Shown here one piece after another: positions 1-7,488 of a stretch of DNA of 64,000 nucleotides (position 1 is its first letter; each line of letters opens with the position of its first letter). This DNA is from JALYXS01 sp051003795 (GTDB lineage: Bacteria > Acidobacteriota > Terriglobia > Bryobacterales > Bryobacteraceae). The DNA lies in the NCBI GenBank assembly GCA_051003795.1, contig JBPCKZ010000192.1, positions 1-64,000 on the forward strand. The letters run 5' to 3'. A program made the translations under genes and the position numbers. The notes under the pieces were generated by a model that was given only the letters and a program-made list of their open reading frames with translations, did not search any database and was not told where the DNA came from.

Positions 1-233
1 TGCGGTACCGGCTGGAGCTGATTCTGGCGTTTCCGCTGGTGGCGCTGGTGATGGCCCAGTATCTTGCCCTTTCCTTTAAAGTGGACAGCGCGGTGCAGAG
101 GCCGGAAGGGCTGTACCGGGAACCGGGGCTGATGGCGGCGGTCCTGTGCTGCACGGTGGTGATGTGCTTTCTGCTGTTCGTGGATGTCCCGGTGCTGCAC
201 CAGATCTTCGTGCCGACGGTGTCACTGGGTTAG
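1..233 (+). CDS. C-terminal part of a polytopic membrane protein (possibly UbiA-like)
   Basis: The frame is open from the left edge (from base 3) to a TAG at 231-233, so only the last 76 residues are present. Two hydrophobic helices are visible, one at the very start of the fragment (LILAFPLVALVMAQYLAL) and one after a polar stretch (MAAVLCCTVVMCFLLFVDV). The loop between them reads DSAVQRPEGLYRE. Helix-loop-helix ends with a PE-LYRE loop are my recollection of UbiA-type prenyltransferases of Acidobacteria, but no catalytic DxxxD motif lies in this fragment, so the family is tentative. An internal GTG at 39 is not the true start. Confidence 0.45.
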   Translation, partial: RYRLELILAFPLVALVMAQYLALSFKVDSAVQRPEGLYREPGLMAAVLCCTVVMCFLLFVDVPVLHQIFVPTVSLG

Positions 234-277
234 ACGGTTATATGGGCTACGAACGGGTTTCGAGGCGATCGGGCACT

Positions 278-314
278 CTGATCCTTACCTAACCGAAACC
301 GAGGTAAGGATCAG
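278..314. repeat. 13-bp perfect inverted repeat
   Basis: The arms CTGATCCTTACCT (278-290) and AGGTAAGGATCAG (302-314) are perfect reverse complements around an 11-nt loop. It begins 44 bases after the stop of the upstream gene and ends 39 bases before the transposon terminal repeat. No T-tract follows, so it is not a classical intrinsic terminator. It could be a terminator for the upstream gene, a protein-binding palindrome or a remnant repeat. Confidence 0.6.
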
Positions 315-354
315 ACCGCGACCACGCCGGATCTGCGTGTAAGGGGTAATAAGC

Positions 355-377
355 GCAATAATATAGTTGCGTAACCG
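355..377 (+). repeat. Left terminal inverted repeat of the IS1595-type element
   Basis: This 23-bp sequence is the exact reverse complement of 3385-3407. It lies 43 bases beyond the stop codon end of the small minus-strand gene at 420-605. Confidence 0.85.
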
Positions 378-419
378 GGGAACGATAGGAACTCTGAGAG
401 TGGCGTGATAGGCTGAGGC

Positions 420-605
420 TCAGGCGGGTGGTTTTTTAGCCCGCTTTTTCCTGGCTTGCGAACGCCTCCACTTCTTCTCATGCTGATCGACAGCTTCCCT
501 TGGCTTAGAGATCACAGCGCGAAGGAGGTAGTCCATACGCTCCGCTTCAGTGCCTTCGGGGATCGGTAGCGGGATAAGGGCTGGCTTCATACGGGCCGCT
601 CGCAT
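420..605 (-). CDS. Small basic hypothetical protein, transposon cargo
   Basis: The frame encodes 61 residues from the outer ATG at 605, or 56 from the ATG at 590 (MKPALIPLPIPEG), which I prefer. The sequence has a Pro-rich start, an acidic middle (EGTEAERMDYLLRAVISKP) and a very basic tail (KKWRRSQARKKRAKKPPA). This is coherent protein-like composition rather than an antisense shadow, and nothing convincing lies on the other strand. It is transcribed divergently from the cargo pair at 729-2367 with a perfect hairpin between them. I do not recognise a named family. It could be a small nucleic-acid-binding accessory protein, but that is a guess from charge only. Confidence 0.5.
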   Translation of the reverse strand: MRAARMKPALIPLPIPEGTEAERMDYLLRAVISKPREAVDQHEKKWRRSQARKKRAKKPPA

Positions 606-633
606 GATAACGCTCTTCGTGGTGTAATCGATC

Positions 634-654
634 TGGCCGGGTAGCTCCCGGCCA
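634..654. promoter_or_regulatory. 8-bp perfect hairpin between divergent cargo genes
   Basis: TGGCCGGG (634-641) and CCCGGCCA (647-654) pair perfectly around TAGCT. It sits between the divergent genes at 605 and 729, upstream of the ribosome binding site of the cargo operon. It could be an operator or a leader structure. Confidence 0.4.
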
Positions 655-710
655 TTCCATGCGGATCGCGGACGGGATGCCTTGAACGCCCGCCCGCGCC
701 GCAGCCTTTC

Positions 711-717
711 AAGGAGG
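711..717 (+). promoter_or_regulatory. Strong Shine-Dalgarno site for the cargo operon
   Basis: AAGGAGG lies 11 bases upstream of the ATG at 729 and supports that start. It is stronger than most ribosome binding sites in this window, in keeping with a foreign gene. Confidence 0.6.
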
Positions 718-728
718 CAGCAGCCGGA

Positions 729-1739
729 ATGCCCAGAGCACCGAAGGTTTCATTCGCAAATCTGATTTGTCGATTTGGCGACAAGTTTGTGTTACTGGAT
801 CTAGCGCAGGAAGTGGTCCTTCCCGCTTTTACCGATCCGGCGCTAAAGCGCGTAACCGGTCGCGGCACATACTTTTTTTTGAGAACGACAATCAGCGAAG
901 TTCCTGCCGTGGAGGGGGAACCGGGTCTCCTCGTAGTGCATGGAGAGTTTGTTAAGGATACCCTGGTTACGCGCGATCAGTTCTACACGCCCGAGGACGG
1001 CCTGGTGGCGTCGCAGCGATCTATGCCGTCTGCTCCCACTTCGTTTTTTACGCTGATTTTAGACAACCACAAGCTGCTATATGTGCCTGAGATGGAGGAC
1101 GCACCCTCGCTCGGGGCCTTCGGTGCGACTCTTCAGAAATTCCTCGGCATCAAATACAGGGTATACGTTGATGTTCTATTTGAACAGGCCAAGATCAGCT
1201 CGGAGCCGCAAACCAAGAAGCAGATCTACCAGGAGATCCCGCACCCCGTGCTTGAAATATTGCCGCTGGCGAGCAGGGGCAGCATCGAGCAGTTTCTACA
1301 GGCATTTGCGAAGCTCAAACATCTGGAAGTCACGATTCTCGATACCAACCAGGAGTATCAGTAGAAGCAGACGTTTGAGAAAATCCGCGAGATGAGGAGA
1401 GCTGTTAATGCGAAGACCACCAAACTTGTACACGACAATCCCGGTGGTCTGGATAAGGTAAGCGCGGTCGAGCAGATCCACGCGGCAGCGGCAACCGGGA
1501 ATCAGAAAGTCCGTCTCTCGGGGGAATCGACGGCGGGAGATCGCCTCAGCGGAAGCAACGAACACTTCAGCCTGAGCGTTCCTGACGATGCGCTGCCGAC
1601 GGATGATGTTGAGAGGGCCGTCCATCTCGTGAGGCTCTATCAGGACTATTTGGAGCGCGGTATCATTCCAGAGGATGTCGCCGCAGACAGGGACGAAAAA
1701 ATGCGACGCCTACGCGAAAAGCGTGACCGCAATGCCTGA
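729..1739 (+). pseudogene. Cargo gene 1: soluble protein of unknown family, split by an in-frame amber codon
   Basis: The frame runs from the ATG at 729 to a TGA at 1737-1739, 337 codons, with a single TAG at 1362-1364. Protein-like sequence continues in the same frame after it (KQTFEKIREMRRAVNAK), so I read this as one gene of about 335 residues with a nonsense mutation rather than two genes (729-1364 and 1392-1739). The first part is mixed alpha/beta with no membrane segments. The end is charged (LYQDYLERGIIPEDVAADRD). No catalytic motif or zinc ligands are obvious and I do not recognise the family. It overlaps cargo gene 2 by 8 bases, so the two were translated together. It loosely recalls the size and position of lambda RexA relative to RexB, which is only an analogy. 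Confidence 0.6.
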
Positions 1740-2367
1740 GCGTGCGGACGGCATCGGCGAGCTCTTTGATGAGCGCAATCTCTGGCAGCTATATCGGCAG
1801 GGCAAAGCAATCTATCACAATCCATTCAACCGGATTGCGTTGATCGTCGCGGGCATCTTGCTCGCAGGCTTCGGGATTGTGCATTTTTTCCATCTTGGTT
1901 CGACCCGCTCCAATCGGTTGGACTTTCCAGCGTTGTTTTCGACTTGGGCGACTAATGGTATCGCGTACGGAGCCACCATCCTGGGGTTCCTCTTGGCTGG
2001 CTTCGTTGTTCTATTCGCCGTGCTACGGCCCCATACTGTTATCGCACTTCAACAAATTACGCGGCCTGGCGAAAGACTCCACGAACTGAAGCTTATTATG
2101 GTTACGTTCGTTGACGTATTCGTCCACTACACGACCTTTTTGGGCTGGTGTATTGTCTACATGATTGCCGGGGGGGAAAATGGCCCGTTCGATTTGCTTG
2201 GAAGCTACCTATCCGTCATATCAGCATCTGTGCCAACAGCCGTCACCCACCTTGTCTTTATCGCCTGGGGTTTATGGTTTCTGATACTTGTTTTGAAATT
2301 GAAGGGGTTCATCTACAACCTCTACCAGACCCTCCTGCTTGGCATGGCCGACTCCCTCTCCGAATGA
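1732..2367 (+). CDS. Cargo gene 2: four-helix inner-membrane protein
   Basis: The start chosen is the ATG at 1732 (MPERADGIGELFDERN), which overlaps the upstream stop by 8 bases. The frame is open further back to 1675 but that part lies wholly inside gene 1. The 211-residue product has about 40 cytoplasmic-looking residues, then four hydrophobic segments at roughly 36-56, 76-99, 128-147 and 172-195, ending LYQTLLLGMADSLSE. No signal peptide or enzymatic motif is seen. The soluble partner plus small multi-helix protein inside a mobile element is the layout of several membrane-acting phage-exclusion or toxin systems. That role is inference; the sequence shows only topology and coupling. Confidence 0.7.
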   Translation: MPERADGIGELFDERNLWQLYRQGKAIYHNPFNRIALIVAGILLAGFGIVHFFHLGSTRSNRLDFPALFSTWATNGIAYGATILGFLLAGFVVLFAVLRPHTVIALQQITRPGERLHELKLIMVTFVDVFVHYTTFLGWCIVYMIAGGENGPFDLLGSYLSVISASVPTAVTHLVFIAWGLWFLILVLKLKGFIYNLYQTLLLGMADSLSE

Positions 2368-2391
2368 ACATGCGCTTAATCCTGTGACTCT

Positions 2392-3362
2392 TTACGTGGC
2401 TTTCGCTTCCGGCATTGCCTGTTCCGTCTTGCCAGTCAACTGATCGAACATCAGCCGCTTGCCCACGATCTGCGAAACCGCCAAGCTGAATCTGTCGGCG
2501 TCGTTCATGTCTTGGCGATTGTTGTAGCGGAACGCTTGCTCATCCAAATACCGGAACAGATGGAAAGGTTCCACGCTGATGTACGTGCCGTTAATTCCCC
2601 GCTTCAGGAGACTCCAGAAGTTCTCAAGTCCGTTGGTGTGAACCGCTCCGTCGGCATACGCTACAGCGTGGTCAATCACTTGATGAGCGTACTCGCCAGC
2701 TAGAGGCCTTCGTATGAGAGAAGCGCATCACTTTAGAGTGACGATCCAGCTTGAACATGTTTCCTGACTTCGGATTGTAGCGCCTTCTTTTTGCGATTTG
2801 GCACCACGGCGGTACGCACCTTTCCGCCTCGCTCCAGAATCCCTATGATATGACGGCGGTTTTATCTTTTCCGCCCGTTCCGGTGATGCGACGTTCCCGC
2901 TTCTCAACGTGCATGTTGCGAGCTTTCCCGCCGACGAAAGTTTCGTCCACTTCAACGTGGCCGGATAGCTTTTCCGGCGGTTCAGTATTGAACGCCGCCC
3001 GAATCCTGTGATCCATGAACCACGCGGTTTTCTGTGTCACTCCGATAGCTCGATGAATCTCGTAAGAACTGATGCCGTTCTTGCAATTCGATAACTGCCA
3101 CATGGCCGTTAACCACTTGTCCAAGCCCAGTGGTGAGGCTTCGAATATCGTTCCCACCTTCACGCTGAACTGTCTCTTGTCATGCTTGTTACAACACTTC
3201 CACCGTCTCTGATTGGCGAGAAAGATTACCTCCGCACTCCCGCATGTGGGACACGTAACCACACCGTTAGGCCAACGACGGCGCACGATGTAGTCCAGGC
3301 AGTTTTGCGGATCGTTAAAAATATACGATGGCTTCCTGGAGTGTGGTCGGCTCGGGTGTCAT
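2392..3362 (-). pseudogene. IS1595-family (ISXO2-like) transposase, multiply disrupted
   Basis: Pieces in different frames reassemble into an ISXO2-like transposase: a start MTPEPTTLQEAIVYF at 3362, then NDPQNCLDYIV joined to an N-terminal zinc ribbon (CPTCGS, then CC), the DDE region VDETFVGGKARN and GKDKTAV, a second Asp in SDALLSYEGL, and the C-terminal piece LENFWSLLKRG with the catalytic Glu. Lesions seen are a one-base excess in the A5 run at 3317-3321, an insertion of about five bases near 2843-2850 that breaks TAV-GILERGG, an in-frame TAA at 2733-2735, and another shift near 2690-2705. It cannot make an intact enzyme. It is transcribed towards the cargo genes. Confidence 0.88.
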
Positions 3363-3384
3363 GTTTAGTTTAGCCGGTGTTATG

Positions 3385-3407
3385 CGGTTACGCAACTATA
3401 TTATTGC
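3385..3407 (-). repeat. Right terminal inverted repeat of the IS1595-type element
   Basis: Exact reverse complement of 355-377. It lies 22 bases upstream of the transposase start codon at 3362. Confidence 0.85.
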
Positions 3408-3408
3408 C

Positions 3409-3624
3409 GTAATAGCACAAGCAAGAGAAACGTCCTGTGACACCTCACAGGAAATCTACCGTCTCAGCATTTTATATGCACGGAATCCCCGCTCATCCAC
3501 GAAACTAAAGAAACGGATGTGGCCATACGAATCAATACTCAGGCCCTCACTCATAGAACCGTCAAGTCGCTCGCCGCGGACTAAAATGGGTATTCGTTTG
3601 CCCTACATGCAACGCCAACGCCAA
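3409..3624. other. Intergenic stretch with no convincing gene
   Basis: Between the transposon end and the first double-hairpin repeat there is no frame with convincing coding character. A short minus-strand frame reading MSEGLSIDSYGHIRFF lies near 3463-3561 and could be a relic, but it has no start signal or recognisable relative. Confidence 0.4.
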
Positions 3625-3670
3625 GCGTCCCCATGAGTGGGGACGCGGCACGCAGGAGTGCGTGCGCCAC
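3625..3670 (+). repeat. Double-hairpin dispersed repeat, copy A
   Basis: Hairpin 1 is GCGTCCCCA/TGGGGACGC with loop TGAG (3625-3646). Hairpin 2 is GCACGCA/TGCGTGC with loop GGAG (3648-3665), followed by GCCAC. It ends one base before the stop codon of the minus-strand glycosyltransferase (stop 3672-3674), so it lies in the 3' untranslated end of the polysaccharide operon. Confidence 0.85.
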
Positions 3671-3671
3671 T

Positions 3672-4823
3672 TTAAGGTGTTTCGGAGGCGGCACTCACGA
3701 CGGTTTGTTTCCAGAGGCTGCGCGGCGCAACGAAGAATACTTTGAGCGCGAGGATCGGCGTTACCATCAGCACGACAAAAGTGTGAATGGGAGACGATAG
3801 GCGCTTGAGCGGGAAGTTCCGCGGCAGCAGGACGTCGAGCGCGGCCAGAGTGTAGAACAGGGCCTGCGATATCAACGCGAGCGATCGCCAGACGCCCGGT
3901 AGGCCGAAGGTGGAGATGGCGATCGCGATGAGAGCGAAGGGAAGCAGCAGGCGTCCGAACTTAGCCGAGAGGAAGTGCACTCGCATGCGGTTTTCCGAAG
4001 TCAGGAGCTTGGGGTATTGCCGCAGGATCTGGTACAGACCCGCCTGGGTGCGGACTTTGCGCCGGAATTCCGATTGAAGCGAAGTGGGATAGTCGAACGC
4101 TTTGGCGGATTCTTCGAGGATCATGCGATGGCCCGCGAAAAAAGCCGCGAGCGGCAGGTAAACATCGTCCAGAAGCGTTTCGGGTGGAATGGGCACGGCG
4201 AGAGAACGGCGCATGGCGTAGAACGGACCGTTCGCGCCCCAGGTGGAATCGATGCGGCTCATCTGCTTGCGAATCCAGACTTCATAACGCCAGTAAAGAC
4301 CGGTATCGGCTTCATCCCGGTGCTCGCCTTTGCGAATGGATAGCTCGCCGCTGACAACTCCGACGGAGGGATCGGCAAAGCAGCCGGCCAGGTTCCGCAG
4401 GCTGTCGGGATCGAGGGTTTGGCGAACGTCGGTGAGGACGAGGATTTCGTTGCGGGCGAGGGAAATGCCGGCGTTGACGGCGGCGGGCTTGCCGCCTCGG
4501 GGCAAACGCAGCAACTTGACGGCTTCGTGCTCGAACTCGAGGACGATTTCTTCGGTACGGTCGGTCGATCCGTCGGACACGACGAGGATTTCCATGAGAT
4601 CGCGAGGGTAATTCAATTCGAGGATGGATTGGAGCTTGTTGGCGATGAAATTTTCGCCGTTGTGGACGGCGATGACGAAGGAGACGGACCGGAACTTGGA
4701 ATCTTTGCGGACGGGGACCGCGCGGCGGCGGGCGATCCAGCCTAGCAGGAGCGGATAGCCGGCAAGAATATAGACGACGAAAAAGGCGGCGAGAAGGAAG
4801 ACGACGCTCGAGAGGGCGGTCAT
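3672..4823 (-). CDS. Membrane-bound family 2 glycosyltransferase
   Basis: The 383-residue protein starts with a membrane helix (residues 5-28), then a GT-A domain with the nucleotide-binding DGSTD (84-88), a TDVRQ metal-site segment (131-135) in place of the usual DxD, the LLDD general-base region (217-220) and a basic RRKVRTQ stretch (254-260) where processive enzymes have QxxRW. Three more helices follow (about 290-370). GT2 enzymes of this shape transfer a sugar from a nucleotide donor at the cytoplasmic face. It is the last gene of a five-gene minus-strand operon, overlapping the previous gene by 4 bases, so it probably builds an exopolysaccharide or O-antigen unit. The exact sugar cannot be read from sequence. 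Confidence 0.85.
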   Translation of the reverse strand: MTALSSVVFLLAAFFVVYILAGYPLLLGWIARRRAVPVRKDSKFRSVSFVIAVHNGENFIANKLQSILELNYPRDLMEILVVSDGSTDRTEEIVLEFEHEAVKLLRLPRGGKPAAVNAGISLARNEILVLTDVRQTLDPDSLRNLAGCFADPSVGVVSGELSIRKGEHRDEADTGLYWRYEVWIRKQMSRIDSTWGANGPFYAMRRSLAVPIPPETLLDDVYLPLAAFFAGHRMILEESAKAFDYPTSLQSEFRRKVRTQAGLYQILRQYPKLLTSENRMRVHFLSAKFGRLLLPFALIAIAISTFGLPGVWRSLALISQALFYTLAALDVLLPRNFPLKRLSSPIHTFVVLMVTPILALKVFFVAPRSLWKQTVVSAASETP

Positions 4824-6304
4824 TGAGAAAGAGTCATTTGCGCCACCAATGGATCGGCTTCGGCACGGAAGAAATGCCCGTCCAGGCCCAAGAAAATAGC
4901 GTTTTGCTCATTCCCAGAATAGACGAGATTTCGATAGCCGCCGGATCGGAACTTGTCGAGGATCGTGGCCAGATTATCGGTGGGCAGATAGGCGTGGACG
5001 TCCATGGAAGGGAAGTAATACGACAGGGTCGGCAATAAATCGTACGGGACGAGGGCGCTCGATTGGGCGGCACCGGCCTGGCGGATGGACGCGAGCAGAT
5101 TCGAGCGGGCGGGATTCGGCGAGTAAGGCGGGGGCAGGCGGCGATGGCCCTCGAAGGCGATGGCGATGAGTAAGGCGGCGATTAGGGCCATTCGAGGGGC
5201 TTGGGGGAGCTTACTGAAGATTTGGGCGAGAACCGTGCCCGTGACCAGGGCGAGCATGGGCAGGATCGAGGAGATGTAGGTGGGATTGAGAGAGGTGTTC
5301 TTGAGGGTGGTGAGGAACATCAGCGCCGCATAGATCAAGCAGGGGAGCAGCAGGCGTTTGCTGGGGAGCTTGCGCAGGCAAAAGATTACGAGCAGGATGC
5401 TTAGGATTGCGAGGGAGTATTCGAGCGGCGAGGCGAGGAAGCGCTGGAGCCAGATGGTGGAGGGGGATTGGGTTCCGAACGAGCCTTTACGGAAGAGAGC
5501 GAGGTAGGAGATGTAGAAATAGCTTTTTAGGGCGGAGAGCTTGAGGATACCCATGGGCCAGAGGATGAGGAGGGTAAGGAGGAAGAGGGCTCCCGATCTA
5601 AGAATTGTGTCCACACGAGTGTGGACACGGCAGGCACGAGTGCCCGCGCCACAAACCATGGCGAGGGGGAGGAGTATGGCGTATTCGATGCTGCAGAAGG
5701 CCAGGGCGAATGCGGCCACGGAGAGATACCAGCGGTTCGCGGCGAAGAGGATCAGGGTGAGGACGGCGAACAGCACGTAGGGGACGTGGGCGCTTAACTG
5801 GGTAAAGGCTTTGAGCTCCGATGGACTGAACAGGAACAGAAACGACGATATCAGGGCGGCGGTCCGGGAATCGGCTTCGACGAGGAGCAGCGCGCCGATG
5901 TAAATCAGCACAAAAGTGGCGAACTGGAAAACGAGGCCGGAAAAACGCATCCAATACTCGTCGGCGTGAACCAAGGGAGCGAGAGTGGCGAGCCAATAGA
6001 AATATATGGGGCCGTGAAAGTGCCGCAAGAACGTGATGTCCTTGGTGCTTCGGATGTAGTCGGACAAATTGGCGCGCTGGGCACGGGTTGCCAATCCGGC
6101 TTTCAAGAAGCCGATCAATGACAGGGAGGGCTTATCGAGAAAATTGGCCACAAGCCCGCGGGAGGCGGCCGACATGTAATCCGCCTCATCGTAAACGTAC
6201 GGGGCGACGGAGGGGAGGGTGCGATAGACAGAGAAAAACCCGATGCCGGTCAACACCAGGACCGCCGCGTCGAATTTACGGAAGGATCGGGTCAAGTTCC
6301 GCAA
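4820..6304 (-). CDS. GT39/ArnT-like membrane glycosyltransferase with in-frame repeat insertion
   Basis: This 494-residue polytopic protein has about ten hydrophobic helices and an acidic pair in the first periplasmic loop (DEADY, residues 39-43), the position of the catalytic Asp/Glu in GT-C enzymes that use polyprenyl-phosphate sugars. A small soluble domain closes the protein. Residues about 218-233 (GAGTRACRVHTRVDT) are encoded by a copy of the dispersed double-hairpin repeat (5606-5653), which keeps the frame and sits between two helices. It overlaps its neighbours by 4 and 13 bases, so it is co-translated within the polysaccharide operon. Family assignment rests on topology and the acidic motif. 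Confidence 0.75.
   Translation of the reverse strand: MRNLTRSFRKFDAAVLVLTGIGFFSVYRTLPSVAPYVYDEADYMSAASRGLVANFLDKPSLSLIGFLKAGLATRAQRANLSDYIRSTKDITFLRHFHGPIYFYWLATLAPLVHADEYWMRFSGLVFQFATFVLIYIGALLLVEADSRTAALISSFLFLFSPSELKAFTQLSAHVPYVLFAVLTLILFAANRWYLSVAAFALAFCSIEYAILLPLAMVCGAGTRACRVHTRVDTILRSGALFLLTLLILWPMGILKLSALKSYFYISYLALFRKGSFGTQSPSTIWLQRFLASPLEYSLAILSILLVIFCLRKLPSKRLLLPCLIYAALMFLTTLKNTSLNPTYISSILPMLALVTGTVLAQIFSKLPQAPRMALIAALLIAIAFEGHRRLPPPYSPNPARSNLLASIRQAGAAQSSALVPYDLLPTLSYYFPSMDVHAYLPTDNLATILDKFRSGGYRNLVYSGNEQNAIFLGLDGHFFRAEADPLVAQMTLSQ
5606..5653 (+). repeat. Double-hairpin dispersed repeat, copy B (inside a coding sequence)
   Basis: Hairpin 1 is GTGTCCACA/TGTGGACAC with loop CGAG (5607-5628). 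Hairpin 2 is GGCA/TGCC with loop CGAG (5633-5644), followed by CGCGCCAC. The block is 48 bases, a multiple of three, and encodes a 16-residue insert on the minus strand. Its sequence subtype matches copy E at 39552. Confidence 0.85.
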
Positions 6305-7488
6305 GCTGTCTGCAATACACGTTCGAAAACACGGGTAACGCTCTCCCAGGAAAATCGGTCGGTTACCAATTTAAGGGCGTTGCCGGAAAGGCGAGCGCGG
6401 GCGTTGGCATCTTCGAGGAGGTCGAGGCAGCGGTTCGCGAACGCTTCGGGGGTGGCGGCGAGGGCGATGTTTTGGCCATCTTCGATCGGCAAACCTTCGG
6501 CGCCGACGGGGGTCGAAACGACGGGGACGCCGGCAGCCATCGATTCGTAGATTTTCAGGCGCGTGCCGCCGCCGACGCGCAACGGGACGATGGACACCGT
6601 GGAGCCCCAGACAAAGGGGCGCACGTCATCCACGGTGCCGGTTACCTGGATGAGCGGGTCTTGTTTGGCGAGGGCCAGGACCTCGGGAACGGGAGCGCGG
6701 CCGGCGATCACGAGAGAGCAGTTGGGGCGGCGGCGGCGGACGATCGGCAGGATATCCCGGACGAAGTAAGCGATTCCATCGATGTTGGGGAGCCAGGCCA
6801 TGGATCCCACGAACGCGAGGTCGGCGACGGGCGGGGGAGGCGGATGGGGTTTGCGGAAAAAATCCAGATCGACGCCGGTGGGGATGCTGGTGACGTTGCG
6901 GGTTTCGAAAAGATCGCGGATTTGGGCGGCGTCGTTATCGGAGACGGCGGCCACGTGCTTGGCGGCGCGGCAATATTTGCGTTCGCAGCGCATCATGCGG
7001 CGGGCTTGCAGCAGGAAATAGGCTTTGCGCAGCGGACCGGAGGCGTGCTCGGCGTGGCGCCGCCAGATGGTCGATTCGACGTTGTGTTGAAAAAGAACGG
7101 CGTTGGCTATGTTGGGAATATTGGGGGCGGACGATAGAAAATCGCACACGATGGCGTCGAAGGGATGCCGGGCGATCAGGGCGGCGACTTGATCGCGCAT
7201 GGCGGCGGAACGATAGCGGCCCACGGCGAGAGGCAGGGGAGAGAAGAGATTTTGGAGGGCCTGGGCGTAGAAACGGGGTGAATTGGCGGGAGGCACGGGC
7301 CGGTGAACGGGGTACGCGCGCGAGCAGTATTCGGAAGATCGAGCGAGGCCCTCGGCAGTTTCACTCTCGTAGGCGACGAAGTGGACTTCGTGGCGGAGAT
7401 GCAGCCGCTTGAGCATTTCAAGAGATCGAATCTGGCCGCCGCGGTTGGTGGGGTGCAGGAAATCGGTTTTCACCCACAGGATCCTCAT
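6292..7488 (-). CDS. Family 4 glycosyltransferase (GT-B fold)
   Basis: The start is the ATG at 7488 (MRILWVKTDFLHPTNRGG), which overlaps the asnB stop by 4 bases. The frame is open to 7557 but that part lies inside asnB. The 398-residue protein has an N-terminal acceptor domain with a Gly-rich segment (NRGGQIRS), and a C-terminal donor domain with GGGTRLKIYESMAAG and PVVSTPVGAEGL, the E-x7-E-like nucleotide-sugar site of GT4 retaining enzymes. It is cytoplasmic and likely adds one sugar to a lipid-linked chain. It is the third gene of the polysaccharide operon. Confidence 0.85.
   Translation of the reverse strand: MRILWVKTDFLHPTNRGGQIRSLEMLKRLHLRHEVHFVAYESETAEGLARSSEYCSRAYPVHRPVPPANSPRFYAQALQNLFSPLPLAVGRYRSAAMRDQVAALIARHPFDAIVCDFLSSAPNIPNIANAVLFQHNVESTIWRRHAEHASGPLRKAYFLLQARRMMRCERKYCRAAKHVAAVSDNDAAQIRDLFETRNVTSIPTGVDLDFFRKPHPPPPPVADLAFVGSMAWLPNIDGIAYFVRDILPIVRRRRPNCSLVIAGRAPVPEVLALAKQDPLIQVTGTVDDVRPFVWGSTVSIVPLRVGGGTRLKIYESMAAGVPVVSTPVGAEGLPIEDGQNIALAATPEAFANRCLDLLEDANARARLSGNALKLVTDRFSWESVTRVFERVLQTACGT

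Larger units (their letters stand above)
354..3408. mobile_element. IS1595-type transposon with cargo genes, transposase degenerate
   Basis: Two 23-bp sequences, 355-377 (GCAATAATATAG, then TTGCGTAACCG) and 3385-3407, are exact reverse complements and bound the element. Adding one base on each side gives 354-3408 (3055 bp). The outer 8 bases are then GTAATAAG on the left (346-353) and GTAATAGC on the right (3409-3416), a 6-of-8 match fitting a decayed 8-bp target duplication, the size IS1595 elements make. Inside are an ISXO2-like transposase pseudogene at the right end and cargo genes on the left. IS1595 members that carry passenger genes are known. Insertion was intergenic. Confidence 0.85.

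Noticed and set aside
3328..3636. A 102-codon plus-strand frame crossing the transposon right end
   Set aside because: It starts in the transposase pseudogene, crosses the inverted repeat and ends in the double-hairpin repeat; composition is not protein-like.
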